64,000 nucleotides of DNA from Arthrospiribacter ruber (GCF_019343195.1 NZ_RPHB01000011.1:62001-126000), one strand, 5' to 3'; counted from the stretch's first letter, positions 1 to 9,077 are shown. Notes: generated by a model from the sequence alone, not told the origin. Made by a program: numbers and translations.

Positions 1-7
1 TGTTTTA

Positions 8-1174
8 ATGATTATGATCAAAAAGAAATATATCAACTGTTTGTTTACAATGATAATTCTCATTTCATGTCAAAAAAATGAGAGGTTTTATGTTGAAAAG
101 GTCCAAAAGTATCACGTTGGAGTAAGCAAACTAAGTATTGACGATTCGACCTCTTTGGATTTTATTAAAATATCATATTTGCATGTGGGAGATAAGGAAT
201 ATTTATTTCACCAGAATGAATTCAAAAGAACCATTCAGGTATTTGATCTTAAAAGCGGATTTGTTGAAAATGAGATTCGTTATCCTGTTCAAGAACCATT
301 TGGGCTGAAAGTGGTTCAAGGAATTACAGCTGTCAGCTTGGATTCAATTTTTGTTTTCTTGCCTTTATCAATACGAGGAACTCTCTTAATTAATGGGGAA
401 GGCGAAATATTAGATAGGTTTATGCCAAATAAGGAAGAAGACTTGGAGAAGTCCTTAATAAATCATGTTTCCTTCGGGGCAATGCCAACTCTGCTTCATG
501 AAGGTAAAATAAGATTTATAAAGCTTCCGCTTTTTGAATTGAGCAATCCAGCGAACATTAACGAAGAATTCCGGTTTGAAACTATTTACGATGTTGAAAA
601 TAATTTAATTACTGAAATTCCGGAATCTTCATTTCCTGAATTTTACCATAATAAAATTTGGGCTGGCCAAGATTTACAGGTTTCCAGAACCATTGATAAT
701 GCGGGAAGGATAATTTATTCTTGGAAATATCTTGACTCTTTAATAATAGTGGAAGGAAGAAATTTAAATAAAGTTTTTTCCAAAAGTGAATTTCTAAACA
801 AGAAACCAACACCTTTTTCCATGATCCCAAGTTCAGATCAAAAGGCCCAACATATTATTGAAAACACAAAGTACTACGGCATATATTATGATAAATATCG
901 TGACCTATACTATAGAACAGTTCAACTTCCGGGAATTTATGATAAGAATGGTATATTGAAAGAGATGGATTCAAGACGCGGTTTTTCTGTTATGGTGTTG
1001 GACAACAATTTCAACAAAATCGAGGAAGTCCGGTTTCCAGGTGGTATTTATAATATCTATAGGGCATTTGTGGGTAAACAAGGATTATACCTTCCTAAAA
1101 ATAATGTCCTAAACCCTGATCTTGTTGAAAATTACCTAGATATAGATATTTTTGATTTTACAGCCGATGAATAA
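8..1174 (+). CDS. DUF4221-type surface/periplasmic lipoprotein
   Basis: A 388-residue protein with a lipoprotein signal peptide: a Lys-rich start, a hydrophobic core and a lipobox ending at Cys21 (LISC). The body is a series of short beta-rich segments with phrases such as YLFHQNEF, QVFDLKSG and LINGEGEILDRF. These resemble the DUF4221 family, a predicted beta-propeller-like lipoprotein common in Cytophagales. A second start (Met3, position 14) would serve equally well. It is the first of three overlapping lipoprotein genes; its stop codon overlaps the next start (GATGAATAA). A relative is encoded at 52776-53888. The family function is unknown to me. Family assignment is by recognition of the sequence pattern, not by a search. 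Confidence 0.7.
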   Translation: MIMIKKKYINCLFTMIILISCQKNERFYVEKVQKYHVGVSKLSIDDSTSLDFIKISYLHVGDKEYLFHQNEFKRTIQVFDLKSGFVENEIRYPVQEPFGLKVVQGITAVSLDSIFVFLPLSIRGTLLINGEGEILDRFMPNKEEDLEKSLINHVSFGAMPTLLHEGKIRFIKLPLFELSNPANINEEFRFETIYDVENNLITEIPESSFPEFYHNKIWAGQDLQVSRTIDNAGRIIYSWKYLDSLIIVEGRNLNKVFSKSEFLNKKPTPFSMIPSSDQKAQHIIENTKYYGIYYDKYRDLYYRTVQLPGIYDKNGILKEMDSRRGFSVMVLDNNFNKIEEVRFPGGIYNIYRAFVGKQGLYLPKNNVLNPDLVENYLDIDIFDFTADE

Positions 1175-1565
1175 GCTTTTAATCTTATGTTTATTTGTTT
1201 TACTTGCATGTGAGAGGCCAATTATCACTTTAAAAAACTATAGCGAACAAATAGGTTTTGATGAAAGTAAACCCACTATTTTATTAAGTTTGGAGAATTG
1301 TAGTTATTGTTTCGTAGAGTACCAAGAAGCGATAAAGAAAATTGATACAAGCAAATTTAATCTTGTCATCATTTCTTCACAAAGAAAAAAAGCTTCAATG
1401 CTGGCAGTGCCCGATAATAAAACAATATTTGTCGATCAAGATAAACTCGCAATGAAATTGAATTTGATAAAGTCTCTGCCCGTAATATTACTCCCTAGTG
1501 GGGAAACTATAGAGATTTTTTCCCCAGATCAATTACTGGTTAATCTAAAAAACAATGTTCCATAA
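1167..1565 (+). CDS. Small thioredoxin-like lipoprotein with CxxC
   Basis: The gene encodes 132 residues starting with MNKLLILCLF. I prefer this ATG to a TTG 15 bases upstream because it puts a clean signal peptide and lipobox (LLAC, Cys15) at the N-terminus. The mature part has a strand-like segment followed by ENCSYCFVEY, a CxxC at the position expected for a thioredoxin-like active site. Further on is SLPVILLPSGE, which could be the cis-Pro loop and following strand. It is shorter than TlpA/AhpC-type redoxins. It overlaps the upstream gene by 8 bases and the downstream gene by 11 bases, so the three are probably co-translated. A redox role is inferred from the CxxC alone. Confidence 0.6.
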   Translation: MNKLLILCLFVLLACERPIITLKNYSEQIGFDESKPTILLSLENCSYCFVEYQEAIKKIDTSKFNLVIISSQRKKASMLAVPDNKTIFVDQDKLAMKLNLIKSLPVILLPSGETIEIFSPDQLLVNLKNNVP

Positions 1566-2577
1566 GAATTTAATTCAATTCATTATCCTTGCTTTAACTT
1601 TTGGTGGTTGCAAAAATAACAGTGATGTACCAAGAGAAATTTATTCAAATTTCAAATTGGATTTAACCTCAAATGCATTTGTGTCTGATATTGAAATAAG
1701 CGAAAATAAGGTATTTTTTTTTACGAACAAACACGAATTGTTAACTTATAACTATAGCGGAAATTTTTTACTTGATACGGTCATTTCTCCCCCAAAACTT
1801 TTTCCAAATGGTTCGGTTGAGGCTTATAATAATAATTATTTAGGATCAATTTTCTATTTTAATAATGCTATTTATTCTTTAGGTAATAACCCCAGTGATC
1901 TTTACCGTTTTGATTTGGAGTCAAGGGGGATTTCACAAAAAAGAATTGAAATAGCAGGAGGTGGCCTTTATGATATTTTGAGCACAGATTCAAAAAGAAT
2001 GCTTGTAAGTTTTTGGATTCCTAGTCAAACTAAAGTCCAGTTTTTTAATTTAAATTTCCCCAACTTAAGGCCTACAAAAGTAGCAGAACTCTCACCTACT
2101 TCAAATAAAAACACTTTTGCTTCTTTTTATTACAAGGAAAAGATTTATCTGTTGGAGGCATTGGGAAAAGGTATATGGGAAATAAACCGTCAGGGGAAGG
2201 TTAGATTTCATGAAAGCTATTTTTTAGACTCTGTCCTTTTCAAAGGAAAGTTGAAGGGAGTTAAAGATTTAAATGAATTTAGTGGTTTAAAGCCTTGGGA
2301 ACGGAATCAATATTTTCCTGATGAAATTCTATCAGTTATAAAGTTAAGAGAAGATTGCGCTTATTTTTTAGTGAAAAAGTTAAATAGGACTATGCCGGAT
2401 TCAAGCGATTATAATATAGTTCTATATAGATTGTCTGCAGATAATTTTTCCCAGAAAAATCTAGATAGATTCCTTTATGCTAAACTTGATACCAAAACTC
2501 AATCTTTTTTTGGTGTAACAAATGAAAACAGGTTTTTTGCTACTTCAAACCTGGATAGTTTGATCAATAGCAAATAA
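1555..2577 (+). CDS. Putative beta-propeller lipoprotein, unknown function
   Basis: A 340-residue protein with a signal peptide and lipobox-like TFGGC (Cys19). It contains repeated beta-strand motifs typical of propellers, for example VFFFTNKHELLTYNYSG, IYSLGNNPSDLYRFDLES and IYLLEALGKGIWEINRQG, spaced roughly 50-60 residues apart. It starts inside the end of the thioredoxin-like gene, so it is the last gene of a three-gene lipoprotein operon. It resembles the 6-bladed beta-propeller lipoproteins of Bacteroidota in style, but I cannot assign a named family with confidence. No catalytic residues are evident; binding or scaffolding at the cell surface is a guess. Confidence 0.6.
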   Translation: MFHKNLIQFIILALTFGGCKNNSDVPREIYSNFKLDLTSNAFVSDIEISENKVFFFTNKHELLTYNYSGNFLLDTVISPPKLFPNGSVEAYNNNYLGSIFYFNNAIYSLGNNPSDLYRFDLESRGISQKRIEIAGGGLYDILSTDSKRMLVSFWIPSQTKVQFFNLNFPNLRPTKVAELSPTSNKNTFASFYYKEKIYLLEALGKGIWEINRQGKVRFHESYFLDSVLFKGKLKGVKDLNEFSGLKPWERNQYFPDEILSVIKLREDCAYFLVKKLNRTMPDSSDYNIVLYRLSADNFSQKNLDRFLYAKLDTKTQSFFGVTNENRFFATSNLDSLINSK

Positions 2578-3041
2578 TAATTCACATTTAAATATTTAGG
2601 TTTGAGTAAATTGACTAAGAAAGGAATTTAGGAAATCTTTATGAGTAAACGGAAAAGAAGAATAAAAATGTGAGGAATGGGCAAATCAATGGATATGGTT
2701 GAGGTGAAAAATGGATATGAATTACAACTCATGTTCATTGTAAGGTTTTTATAAGGCACTCAAAATTTGTTTGTCGGTTTTTGAGTCTTGATTATTAATG
2801 TTCCAATGTTGGAGTAATGGAAAAAATTTTTAAATTCTTGGTTTAGAGAGCTTATTGTCTAGCAGATTTTATTTGAAACCACAAAAGTGACAAAAGAAAA
2901 CAAAAGACTTCTATCAGTCAACTTTGGTATCCTTTTATAGTTTAAAAGAGAACTCTGATCTTTGCACGTTGAATCTGAAGAACCAAACCTTCAACTTTAC
3001 GATTAACTGTAAATTGAGACCTTGGAGGGTGGGATGAATTT

Positions 3042-3072
3042 TCCCGTACGTACGGGAGGCCTGCGCAGGCCT
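3042..3072. repeat. Two adjacent perfect 16-bp palindromes
   Basis: Positions 3042-3057 read TCCCGTACGTACGGGA and positions 3057-3072 read AGGCCTGCGCAGGCCT. Both are perfect palindromes and they share one base. GC is much higher than in the flanks. No function can be assigned from sequence. Confidence 0.75.
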
Positions 3073-3130
3073 TGAGCGTAGATAGAGCCTGTCCCTATTT
3101 TCTCGGGAATTCGAAATTCTTAATTTTTTG

Positions 3131-3178
3131 GCTACTTTTTCATCAAAGCCTGTCCCGAAAATCGGGAGAAAAAGTAGC
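3131..3178. repeat. Nested hairpin (11-bp outer arms, CCCGA/TCGGG inner stem)
   Basis: GCTACTTTTTC (3131-3141) is perfectly complementary to GAAAAAGTAGC (3168-3178). Inside lies a second stem, CCCGA/TCGGG (3154-3158 with 3062-like spacing replaced here by 3162-3166). There is no T-run on either side, so it is not a typical intrinsic terminator. A related CCCTATTTTCTCGGG lies about 60 bases upstream. Confidence 0.6.
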
Positions 3179-3395
3179 TTCATGATCAACTTTTAATTAG
3201 CATTTAGCAGAAAGAATAGTTCAAAACGGTAATTGGCTACGTGCAATTAAGCGGATACTAATAATAGATTTTTTTACTGATCGTGAAAGTTGTCAGCCCA
3301 TATTGATATTAATTGTTATCATTTAATTCTTTTTTTTGAAGATAGGATCTGGATGTCTCAGTGTCAAAGTAAAGAAAAATTCTAAGCTTTAATTC

Positions 3396-3433
3396 TAAAA
3401 AAAAAACCTGCCGGATTTTCAAAATCCGGCAGG
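3396..3433 (-). terminator. Intrinsic terminator of murA
   Basis: On the minus strand a perfect 13-bp stem, CCTGCCGGATTTT paired with AAAATCCGGCAGG around a single loop base as drawn (in practice the A/T pairs open), is followed directly by a run of about ten T. It sits 26 bases past the murA stop codon. Confidence 0.85.
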
Positions 3434-3459
3434 TTAGGTCATTTAAATTATTCAGCTTA

Positions 3460-4764
3460 CTAAATCCTTTCGATCTGTGCACCAAGTGCATTCAAGCGTT
3501 CGTCAATATGCTGGTATCCCCTGTCAATCTGCTCGATATTGTCTATGACTGAAGTGCCTTCAGCCGACATGGCAGCAATCAATAGTGAAACACCTGCCCT
3601 GATATCAGGAGAAGTCATTCTGATGCCTCTCAATGGATATTTTCTGTCCAATCCGATGACAGTTGCCCTATGTGGGTCACAAAGAATGATCTGGGCACCC
3701 ATATCTATCAACTTATCCACGAAGAAAAGCCTGCTTTCAAACATTTTTTGATGGACTAAAACAGTTCCTTTTGCCTGAGTAGCGGTCACCAATACAATAC
3801 TCAAAAGATCCGGAGTAAACCCTGGCCATATCGCGTCGGCGATAGTCAGAATGGAGCCGTCTATGAAAGTTTCGATTTCATAATGTTTCTGCGCAGGAAT
3901 AAAAATGTCATCGCCTCTAAACTCCATTTTGATCCCCATTCTTTTGAAGGTCTCAGGAATAATACCCAATCTGTGGATCTGGGCATTCTTAATGGTGATT
4001 TCGGATTGGGTCATGGCTGCCATACCTATGAAGGAGCCGATTTCAATCATGTCAGGTAAAAGAGTGTGTTCGGTGCCATTCAGCTTTTTCACTCCTTCTA
4101 TGTGAAGAAGGTTGGACCCTACACCGGTGATTTTAGCCCCCATCCTGTTCAGCATATCACATAGCTGCTGCAGGTAAGGTTCGCATGCTGCATTGTAAAT
4201 GGTGGTTTTTCCTTCGGCCATTACAGCGGCCATCAGGATATTGGCGGTTCCTGTGACAGAAGCTTCATCCAAAAGCATGTAAGCCCCTTTCAGGTTTTTG
4301 CCATCTATGTGGTAAATCTCTTTTTTCTTGTCATAGTGGAATTCAGCACCCAGCTTTTGAAAACCTGTAAAGTGCGTGTCCATTCTTCTACGGCCTATTT
4401 TATCCCCACCGGGCTTGGATAGCCTCCCGGTGCCAAATCGGGCCAACAATGGTCCCAAAATCATCACCGAACCTCTGAGTGATGAGGCTTTTGTCAAAAA
4501 GTCTTTGGTCTCCAAGTAATCAAGATTGATCGAATCAGCCTGAAAGGAATAGGACTCAGGTCCTAATTGTTCGACTTTTACGCCCATCTCCCCTAAAAGT
4601 TCTATCAGCTTGTTTACATCGCGGATGTTGGGGATTTTGTGTATGGTTACTTTTTGTGCAGTCAATAATACTGCACAAAGTATCTGCAAGGCTTCGTTTT
4701 TTGCTCCCTGTGGGGTGATTTCCCCTTTGAGCTTCAAGCCTCCTTTTACTCTGAATGATGCCAT
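3460..4764 (-). CDS. murA: UDP-N-acetylglucosamine 1-carboxyvinyltransferase
   Basis: MurA catalyses the first committed step of peptidoglycan synthesis, transfer of enolpyruvate from PEP to UDP-GlcNAc in the cytoplasm. The 434-residue length fits. Visible signatures include PQGAKNEALQI at the N-terminus, the catalytic loop KPGGDKIGRRRMDTHF near 118-133, and TSPDIRAG with a GYQHIDERLNALGA C-terminus. The loop residue that is Cys in E. coli (Cys115) is Asp121 here. Such a change is known in other bacteria to keep activity and give intrinsic fosfomycin resistance. The start codon abuts the stop of the upstream DUF4290 gene, so the two are co-transcribed. The gene ends at a strong terminator. 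Confidence 0.95.
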   Translation of the reverse strand: MASFRVKGGLKLKGEITPQGAKNEALQILCAVLLTAQKVTIHKIPNIRDVNKLIELLGEMGVKVEQLGPESYSFQADSINLDYLETKDFLTKASSLRGSVMILGPLLARFGTGRLSKPGGDKIGRRRMDTHFTGFQKLGAEFHYDKKKEIYHIDGKNLKGAYMLLDEASVTGTANILMAAVMAEGKTTIYNAACEPYLQQLCDMLNRMGAKITGVGSNLLHIEGVKKLNGTEHTLLPDMIEIGSFIGMAAMTQSEITIKNAQIHRLGIIPETFKRMGIKMEFRGDDIFIPAQKHYEIETFIDGSILTIADAIWPGFTPDLLSIVLVTATQAKGTVLVHQKMFESRLFFVDKLIDMGAQIILCDPHRATVIGLDRKYPLRGIRMTSPDIRAGVSLLIAAMSAEGTSVIDNIEQIDRGYQHIDERLNALGAQIERI

Positions 4765-5430
4765 TTATCTACGTTTTTTGGAATGTCCGCCGTTTCTTCT
4801 TCTGTCGTTGTTTCCGTATTTTCTCCTGTTGTTGTTGGAAGAAGACTCAGGCTCGGAAGGTAATTTAAAATCTCTTCTGGTATTGGTTTCAAAAAGTCCC
4901 ATTTCTTTTACCTTTTCTAGGTCTATGTGGAGTTTGCCTTTCGAAAGTGTCTTGATGTCATCCAAAATGATCTGATCGTCAAAGTTGTCTCTGTTCCAGG
5001 TGGAGTGAAAACTCCTCATCAACTGACCTATATAAATGATCGCTGCTTCCTGTTCCTCGTCATCTTCGATTTCTATGGCTTTTTCTATCAGCTTTTCGAT
5101 ATTTCTGCCGTAGTGTTTGAATCTTACCTCACCTTTTGGATAGCCTACAATCTTTGGTTTTCTGAAAAGCACATCTTCTGCAGGCTTAGGATATGGTCCG
5201 TCCACGTCCAATTTAAATCCCGACATAATGTGAAGGTCATCCCATATTTTCTGATCATTTTCAGCCTTCATGTGAGGGTTGAGCTGCTTGACCAGTTCCA
5301 CTAAAGTGTACACACTCTGGGTGCGCTTTTCTTTGTCCTCTATTCCGGCGATATGGATGGCCAGTCTTTGGATATTTTTCCCGTATTCTTTCAAAGTCAC
5401 GGAATGCTTGTTGCTTTCTGTATTTTCCAT
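4765..5430 (-). CDS. DUF4290 domain protein
   Basis: A 221-residue, soluble, highly charged protein. The segment from about 10 to 180 matches what I know of DUF4290, a Bacteroidota family usually found just before murA: LKEYGKNIQRLA, WDDLHIMSGF, VRFKHYGRNIEKLIEKA, GQLMRSFHSTWNRDN. The YGKNI and YGRNI phrases suggest an internal duplication. The last 40 residues are rich in Asn, Arg and Lys (NNNRRKYGNNDRRR), a likely disordered, basic tail that could bind nucleic acid or a membrane. No signal peptide is seen. Its stop is directly followed by the murA start, which suggests a linked role in envelope synthesis, but the function is not known. Confidence 0.85.
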   Translation of the reverse strand: MENTESNKHSVTLKEYGKNIQRLAIHIAGIEDKEKRTQSVYTLVELVKQLNPHMKAENDQKIWDDLHIMSGFKLDVDGPYPKPAEDVLFRKPKIVGYPKGEVRFKHYGRNIEKLIEKAIEIEDDEEQEAAIIYIGQLMRSFHSTWNRDNFDDQIILDDIKTLSKGKLHIDLEKVKEMGLFETNTRRDFKLPSEPESSSNNNRRKYGNNDRRRNGGHSKKRR

Positions 5431-5486
5431 GGATGTTCTTTGTCTATAGGCCCAACGAAATTTAAAAATAAAAATGTATGAGGGCC

Positions 5487-7742
5487 TTATTCTTCTATAA
5501 TCCGAAGCTTCGCAAAGCTAAGTAATAATGTCTTTTCTCCAAAATTATCAAATACTATGCTGGCTTTTCTATTGATACCTTCTACTTCGATTTTATTTAC
5601 CTTGCCAAATCCAAACTTGGGATGCTCTACTTTCATGCCGGCAGTCAGGTTGTTGGTGTTGGATGGCTTGAAGTCCGGACTGGGCGTGTGGACCTTTGCA
5701 GTGGTGGCAGGCCTGATACTTGGTTTTTTTAACCCTACAAATCCCGTCCTTCCTTCGCTGGATTCATTTCTCAGTGCACCGGAAAGTGCAGTACTAGCCC
5801 TTTTATTGACCTTGATGCAGGCTGGGTCTACTTCTTCCAAAAAGCGGCTCGGTTCGCAGTTGAGCAATCTTCCAAACCTATAGCGTGTCAATGCATAAGT
5901 CATATAGAGTTTTTCCATAGCTCTTGTGGTCGCCACATAGAAAAGTCTTCTTTCCTCTTCCAGGTCTTCCCTACTTTGCATCATCATTTGTGAGGGAAAA
6001 AGATCCTCTTCCATTCCTACAACAAACACCTGCTTAAATTCCAGCCCTTTGGAAGAGTGTATGGTCATCAAAGTGACTGCGTCGGTTGTGTCTTTGTCCC
6101 TGTCATTGTCGGTGAGCAGGGCTATTTCCTGCAAAAATGAACCTAGACTTTTATCTTCATTTTCAGGATTGTCCACATACTCCTTAATGGCATTGAGCAA
6201 TTCCTGAACGTTTTCGTAGCGGTTGAGTCCTTCAATGGTTTTGTCTTCATAAAGCTCCCGCAATAATCCCGATTGCTTGGCAATGGAGCTTGCTGCTTCA
6301 TAAGCATCTTTGCGCTCGACTTCTATGCCGAAGCTTTTGATCATGACTGTAAACTCCTCTACCGCATTGGCTGCCCGGCCCGGTAAAAAGCTCGAAGCAT
6401 TGTTCATTACCTCCCACAAGGGGATGTCATGCTCATAAGCTGCTACCAGCATTTTTTCGACGGTAGTATCTCCTATTCCTCTCTTGGGATAGTTGATGAT
6501 TCTTTTAAATGCCTCCTCGTCATCCTTGTTGACGACAAAGCGCATATAGGCCATCAGGTCTTTGATTTCTTTTCTTTGGTAAAATGAAAGTCCTCCTACG
6601 ATCTTGTAGGTGATGTTCATTTTTCTAAGGGCTTCTTCTATGGACCTGGACTGGGAGTTGGTTCGGTACAAAACAGCGAAATCACTGTTGTTGAGTTTTT
6701 TATTGTTTTTTTCTTCAAAAATTGTCGTGGCCACCATGCGTCCCTCTTCATTGTCCGAGCTGGCTTTGATAAGCTCGATCAGATCACCATGTTGGTTTTG
6801 GGTCCAGACATCTTTTTTGAGCTGTGCTTTGTTTTTGGCGATGATGCTGTTTGCAGCCTGTACGATATTTTTGGTAGAGCGGTAATTTTGCTCCAGCTTA
6901 ACTACGAACAGGTCAGGGTAATCTTTTTCAAAATTGAGGATATTCTGTATGTCAGCACCTCTGAAGGCATATATACTCTGTGCATCATCTCCCACCACAC
7001 AGATGTTTTGGTGAACGGCCGCCAGTTTTTTGGTGATCAGGTATTGGGACAGGTTGGTGTCCTGAAACTCATCTACCATCACATAGCGAAAACGTTGCTG
7101 GTATTTGTTCAAGACATCAAGATGGTCCCTGAAAAGCACATTGGTATTGAAAAGCAGGTCGTCAAAATCCATTGCCCCGGACTTGAAAAGTCTTTTTTGG
7201 TAATTGCGGTAAATTTCTCCCATCTTGGGCTTCATGGCAGTCTCATCGTCCGCTTTGATGAAGGGGTCGTTCAGGTATTTTTCCCAGCTTATCAACCTGT
7301 TTTTTGCACCTGATATCCTGGCCAAAACCGTATTTGCTTTGTAGACTTTATCGTCCAGGCGCATTTCTTTGACGATAGTTCTGATCAGAGACTTGCTATC
7401 ATCAGTATCGTAGATCGAAAAATTGGAGGGATAGCCAAGCTTATCGGCTTCCACGCGCAAAATTTTCGCAAAGATAGAGTGGAAAGTTCCCATCCAGGTA
7501 TTTCTGGCTTCTAGTCCTATCAGCTGCTCTATCCTATGCTTCATCTCAGCAGCTGCCTTATTGGTGAAGGTCAGGGATAAAATCTGAAAGGGGTCTACAC
7601 CTTTGGCGTGTATTAGGTGGGCAATTCTATAGGTCAGTACCCGGGTTTTACCGGATCCTGCACCTGCGATGATCATTACCGGTCCATCTGTATGTTCTAC
7701 TGCTTCTCTTTGGGGGGGATTCAATCCTTTTAGGTACTCCAT
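5487..7742 (-). CDS. uvrD: UvrD/PcrA-family ATP-dependent DNA helicase
   Basis: A 751-residue superfamily 1A 3'-5' helicase for repair and for clearing proteins from DNA. Motifs in order: LNPPQREAV (Q motif, 7-15), Walker A AGAGSGKT (26-33), TFTNKAAAEM (motif Ia), DEFQDTN (Walker B, 224-230), GDDAQSIYAFRGA (motif III), LEQNYRSTKNI (motif IV), TIHSSKGLEF (motif V), VATTRAMEKL (motif VI). The C-terminus (about 695-751, AGMKVEHPKFGFGKV) is the Tudor-like domain that lets PcrA/UvrD touch RNA polymerase. The length is typical. A minus-strand TAAATTTG (7766-7773) shortly before the start could be a -7 element. Whether it is the PcrA or the UvrD orthologue cannot be told here. Confidence 0.92.
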   Translation of the reverse strand: MEYLKGLNPPQREAVEHTDGPVMIIAGAGSGKTRVLTYRIAHLIHAKGVDPFQILSLTFTNKAAAEMKHRIEQLIGLEARNTWMGTFHSIFAKILRVEADKLGYPSNFSIYDTDDSKSLIRTIVKEMRLDDKVYKANTVLARISGAKNRLISWEKYLNDPFIKADDETAMKPKMGEIYRNYQKRLFKSGAMDFDDLLFNTNVLFRDHLDVLNKYQQRFRYVMVDEFQDTNLSQYLITKKLAAVHQNICVVGDDAQSIYAFRGADIQNILNFEKDYPDLFVVKLEQNYRSTKNIVQAANSIIAKNKAQLKKDVWTQNQHGDLIELIKASSDNEEGRMVATTIFEEKNNKKLNNSDFAVLYRTNSQSRSIEEALRKMNITYKIVGGLSFYQRKEIKDLMAYMRFVVNKDDEEAFKRIINYPKRGIGDTTVEKMLVAAYEHDIPLWEVMNNASSFLPGRAANAVEEFTVMIKSFGIEVERKDAYEAASSIAKQSGLLRELYEDKTIEGLNRYENVQELLNAIKEYVDNPENEDKSLGSFLQEIALLTDNDRDKDTTDAVTLMTIHSSKGLEFKQVFVVGMEEDLFPSQMMMQSREDLEEERRLFYVATTRAMEKLYMTYALTRYRFGRLLNCEPSRFLEEVDPACIKVNKRASTALSGALRNESSEGRTGFVGLKKPSIRPATTAKVHTPSPDFKPSNTNNLTAGMKVEHPKFGFGKVNKIEVEGINRKASIVFDNFGEKTLLLSFAKLRIIEE

Positions 7743-8228
7743 GCGCTTAATTTACCAACAAAGTTCAAATTTAGGGAATTTGGGATGGATAGGGGAGTTT
7801 GGGAAGATAAAATCTTATGTATATCTGCAATTAGACCAGTAACCAATTTAATGTGGGTCTTGAATCAACCTGATCCCGAATCTTCAGGATTGGATATTAA
7901 TAGATATTGACTTTAAATCAAAGGTTATTTCTATTATGAAGATTCTACTGGTATGAAAGCGGACAATCATGTAAAATATAAACTGAGATGCAGAAACCTG
8001 CAGCAGTAAAGACTATGATCTCGAATTCATTAAGTATTCCGTTTAGGGTTCATGGCACAGCCTGTTGAGAGGTGGATGGCTTATTTCGAAACCAATAAAA
8101 AGTGGGAATTCGAAACTAAATTGTATAAGTCTATTTGCCGCATTTGAATCCCGTATCCCCAAATTTATCGAAACGGGATAAGTTTTTAATGCCACCCTTT
8201 TCTTCGGTCCTCCATACTGCTCAGATTT
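7743..8228. other. Gene-free 0.5-kb stretch
   Basis: No credible coding region is seen. It contains one copy of a dispersed AT-rich repeat (7891-7908) and a weak 7-bp stem (8148-8154 with 8173-8179, ATCCCGT/ACGGGAT) without a T-run. Confidence 0.5.
7891..7908 (+). repeat. Dispersed AT-rich repeat, copy 1
   Basis: TGGATATTAATAGATATT matches the copy at 57692-57709 in 17 of 18 bases. A further copy lies at 60195-60217 in inverse orientation. All three are intergenic. Confidence 0.55.
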
Positions 8229-9077
8229 CTACTCCCCTCTTTTCCACTTCCAGCGATTGTGACTCCAAAGGTAGATTTCGGGTTCTTTTCGGATATTGTC
8301 TTCCAGAAGTGCTATAAAGCGGTCAGTGATGCCGTGTTCCGGTTTCCTTTCATAAGGTGGCTGGTCCATCAGTGCATAGTTGAAGACGTAGTGTCCCCTC
8401 TTTGGCTTGCTGACTGAGGAATAGATTACCGGATGGGAAAAGCGTTTGGCCAGCTTTTCCGCTCCCTCAAAGAAAGCAGTATCACGGTTCATAAAAGGAG
8501 TCCAATATCGGATATCCCTGTTTCCTGGCCTCTGATCAGCAGCGAGTACTATTAATCTGGGTTGATTTCTTTTTCTCAAAAAATCACGTTGGAAGGCCTC
8601 TTTTTCAACCATGGTCACACCAAACCTAGTCCGGATTTTCATCATCAGCTTTTCGAAAAAAGGGTTGCTGACTTTGGCATACACCACGTCACACCTTTTT
8701 TCAATATTGGCTGTCATCTGGAGCAGATGCCACTCCCAATTGAAAAAATGTCCCTGTAAGCCAATGATCACCTGATTTTTTTCAATGGATTCTGTCACGA
8801 GGTGGTGGTTGATGATTTTTACTCGTTTATCCAACTCTTCGGGAGTGATAGAATAAGATTTAATGATTTCGGCAAAAGAATCGGTGAGGTTTCTAAAAAA
8901 CTTGCGTGCAATACTTCTGACTTCCTTTTCGGATTTATCCGGAAAAGCATGTCTGAGGTTATTGAGGATTATTTTTTTCCTGTAGCCAATTAGGTAATAC
9001 CCAATTAAAAACAGAAAATCTGTCATGAGGTAAAGCGCCCAAAGTGGAAGAAAAGAAATGGCTTTGAAAACAAACAT
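8229..9077 (-). CDS. LpxL/HtrB-family lipid A acyltransferase
   Basis: A 282-residue inner-membrane acyltransferase of the lysophospholipid/lipid A late acyltransferase family, which would add a secondary acyl chain to lipid A. It has an N-terminal membrane anchor (about 5-28), NNLRHAFPDKS, the HX4E catalytic motif GHFFNWEW (near 113-120), and the C-terminal phrase EPEIYLWSHNRWK that is typical of the family. It is divergent from the sigma factor gene. Whether it is LpxL- or LpxM-like cannot be decided; in Bacteroidota a single broad enzyme often takes this role. Confidence 0.85.
   Translation of the reverse strand: MFVFKAISFLPLWALYLMTDFLFLIGYYLIGYRKKIILNNLRHAFPDKSEKEVRSIARKFFRNLTDSFAEIIKSYSITPEELDKRVKIINHHLVTESIEKNQVIIGLQGHFFNWEWHLLQMTANIEKRCDVVYAKVSNPFFEKLMMKIRTRFGVTMVEKEAFQRDFLRKRNQPRLIVLAADQRPGNRDIRYWTPFMNRDTAFFEGAEKLAKRFSHPVIYSSVSKPKRGHYVFNYALMDQPPYERKPEHGITDRFIALLEDNIRKEPEIYLWSHNRWKWKRGE

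Larger units (their letters stand above)
2578..3395. other. Gene-free 0.8-kb stretch with a repeat-like block
   Basis: I see no convincing gene here. The second half (about 2870-3185) looks like a dispersed-repeat remnant. It has an A-rich phrase ACAAAAGTGACAAAAGAAAA, two adjacent perfect 16-bp palindromes near 3042-3072, and a nested hairpin at 3131-3178. A minus-strand reading frame across it (2935-3189) is low in complexity and has no protein-like features. Confidence 0.6.

Noticed and set aside
2935-3189. 84-codon minus-strand frame in the palindromic block
   Set aside because: It runs through palindromes and repeat-like sequence; the reading frame is most likely accidental or a decayed repeat.
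6789-7313. 174-codon plus-strand frame opposite uvrD
   Set aside because: Antisense shadow of the helicase gene with no recognisable motif.
8148-8179. Stem ATCCCGT/ACGGGAT as terminator of the acyltransferase gene
   Set aside because: The loop is long (18 bases) and no T-run follows on the minus strand.
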